Origin: Bizionia myxarmorum
GTDB taxonomy: Bacteria > Bacteroidota > Bacteroidia > Flavobacteriales > Flavobacteriaceae
Direction: 5' to 3'
Length of the DNA: 64,000 bases
NCBI RefSeq assembly: GCF_008086205.1
Contig: NZ_VSKK01000003.1
Location: 62,001-126,000, forward strand
The notes below the pieces were generated by a model that did no database searches, was not told the DNA's origin, and saw only the letters and a program-made list of their open reading frames with translations. Positions 62,794 to 64,000 of this stretch are shown here, in pieces. The stretch's first letter is position 1. Each line of letters opens with the position of its first letter. The translations under genes were made by a program, and so were the position numbers.

Positions 62794-63549
62794 ATGCTTA
62801 CAAAACGAATTATTCCCTGTTTAGATATCAAAAATGGACGAACCGTAAAAGGTGTTAATTTTGTGGATTTAAAAGATGCAGGTGATCCTGTAATTCTAGC
62901 CAAAAAATATGCGCAAACTGGTGCTGATGAATTGGTGTTTCTTGACATTTCAGCCACATTAGAAGGCCGTAAAACGCTTGTTGATATGGTTTTACAGGTG
63001 GCAAAAGAAATTAATATTCCCTTCACTGTAGGCGGTGGTGTGAGTTCTGTTGAAGATGTAGATCTTTTACTTCAATCTGGTGCGGATAAAGTGGCAGTGA
63101 ATTCTGCAGCCATTAAAAGACCTGAACTCATAAAGGAATTGGCCGATAAATTTGGTAGTCAGTGTGTGGTTGTAGCCATTGATGCCAAGCAAATTAATGG
63201 ATCATGGAAAGTCCATTTAGCGGGTGGCACGATGGCAACCGATTTGGATTTATTTGAATGGGCCAAAACTGTTGAAACTTTAGGTGCTGGCGAAATATTA
63301 TTTACATCCATGGATAATGACGGAACAAAACAAGGTTTTGCTAATGAAGCCTTGGCGCGTTTATCAACAGCATGCAATATTCCGATTATTGCTTCTGGAG
63401 GTGCCGGAACCGTTGATCATTTTATGGACGCATTCCAAATAGGAAAGGCAGATGCCGCTCTAGCAGCCAGTGTTTTTCATTTTGGAACCATTGATATTTT
63501 AGAATTAAAAAAAACGTTACAAGAACAAAACATACCAATACGCTTATAA
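62794..63549 (+). CDS. hisF: Imidazole glycerol phosphate synthase cyclase subunit
   Basis: 251 residues, barrel paralogue of HisA. Catalytic Asp near 11 in [14 protein letters not shown] and Asp near 130 in [26 protein letters not shown] and [14 protein letters not shown] bind the phosphates. It pairs with HisH and its TAA overlaps the next ATG by one base. Confidence 0.96.
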   Translation: MLTKRIIPCLDIKNGRTVKGVNFVDLKDAGDPVILAKKYAQTGADELVFLDISATLEGRKTLVDMVLQVAKEINIPFTVGGGVSSVEDVDLLLQSGADKVAVNSAAIKRPELIKELADKFGSQCVVVAIDAKQINGSWKVHLAGGTMATDLDLFEWAKTVETLGAGEILFTSMDNDGTKQGFANEALARLSTACNIPIIASGGAGTVDHFMDAFQIGKADAALAASVFHFGTIDILELKKTLQEQNIPIRL

Positions 63550-64000
63550 TGACTATCAATTTTAATAAATACGAAAACGGGTTAGTTCCTGCTATTATTC
63601 AGGATGCGAATACCAAAACAGTTTTAATGCTTGGTTTTATGAATCAAGAAGCTCTAGATATTACAAATTCAACCAAACAAGTCACATTTTTCAGTCGCTC
63701 TAAAAACCGACTATGGACGAAAGGAGAAGAGAGTGGGAATTTTCTGCAACTTATTGATGTGAAAGTTGATTGTGACCAAGACACCTTACTTATTTCGGCA
63801 AAACCTATTGGTCCTACCTGCCATACAGGCGCCGATACCTGTTGGAATGAAACAAATATGTCAAATTTCGGATTTCTTACTGAATTAGAATCCATTATTA
63901 CCCAACGAAAAAATGACGCTTCAGAGTCAGATTCTTATGTAGCATCTCTATTTAAAAGTGGCATCAATAAAATGGCTCAAAAAGTAGGGGAGGAAGCCGT
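63549..64000 (+). CDS. hisI: Bifunctional phosphoribosyl-AMP cyclohydrolase/phosphoribosyl-ATP pyrophosphatase, 3' truncated
   Basis: 150 complete codons visible, running off the window. The HisI half has VLMLGFMNQEALDITNSTKQ, FFSRSKNRLWTKGEESGNF and the metal/zinc residues DVKVDCDQDTLL and GPTCHTGADTCW. The start of the HisE half is present: LTELESIITQRKNDASESDS and INKMAQKVGEEA. It catalyses steps two and three of the pathway. The order hisA-hisF-hisIE is the common one. The ATG overlaps the hisF stop by one base. Confidence 0.95.
   Translation, partial: MTINFNKYENGLVPAIIQDANTKTVLMLGFMNQEALDITNSTKQVTFFSRSKNRLWTKGEESGNFLQLIDVKVDCDQDTLLISAKPIGPTCHTGADTCWNETNMSNFGFLTELESIITQRKNDASESDSYVASLFKSGINKMAQKVGEEA

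Overview
The window is chromosomal DNA from a member of the Flavobacteriaceae (Bacteroidota). This rests on low G+C, tightly packed genes with little Shine-Dalgarno signal, repeated promoter -7 elements of the Bacteroidota form TAnnTTTG, a fused LpxC-FabZ, a PorX-type regulator, a secreted protein with a type IX secretion (T9SS) sorting domain, and ParE/ParC of the Bacteroidota form. I assign no genus. I saw no tRNA, rRNA, CRISPR array, insertion sequence or prophage.

Layout. 1-13.4 kb is housekeeping: the end of ychF, a parE / small membrane protein / parC operon, a TerC-family membrane protein with a lipoprotein, an XRE regulator divergent from an M14 peptidase, an Lrp regulator, a DinB-fold protein, aroB and proline dehydrogenase. 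13.4-36.9 kb is one large surface or exopolysaccharide locus, almost all on the minus strand. It holds a tyrosine autokinase/chain-length protein, an outer-membrane export lipoprotein, a WbpM/PglF-type 4,6-dehydratase, two sugar aminotransferases, a PglC-type phosphoglycosyl transferase, a PglA-like and three other GT4 glycosyltransferases, one GT2, two glutamine-dependent amidotransferases, a polymerase/ligase, a MurJ-fold flippase and a NodB-type deacetylase. Two tandem FemAB/GNAT-like transferases are the only plus-strand genes in it. 37.3-40.8 kb encodes a 1157-residue T9SS-secreted protein with nine Ig/PKD-like repeats of two alternating types.

40.9-46.7 kb holds alanine dehydrogenase, small membrane and secreted proteins, tsaE, porX and an HD-domain hydrolase. 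46.7-51.9 kb is a lipid A block (lpxD, lpxC-fabZ, lpxA, efp, a second lpxD) ending in an NTF2-fold protein. sucD, fabG, a large VWA-like membrane protein and a prohibitin follow. From 56.9 kb to the right edge lies the histidine operon hisG-D-C-B-H-A-F-IE. It is preceded by an 18-codon leader peptide with five His codons and an attenuator hairpin with a visible competing antiterminator.

How they work together. The locus has the full logic of a Wzx/Wzy-type pathway: nucleotide-sugar modification (dehydratase plus aminotransferases), priming (PglC type), elongation (six glycosyltransferases), decoration (amidotransferases, FemAB-like enzymes, deacetylase), flipping, polymerisation and Wza/Wzc-type export. 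The predicted product is rich in amino and amide groups. With the T9SS cargo protein, porX and the lipid A genes, much of the window serves the cell envelope. The strongest regulatory finding is the his attenuator. The best candidates for undescribed biology are the amidated/aminoacylated polysaccharide decoration module and the alternating-cysteine repeat protein.
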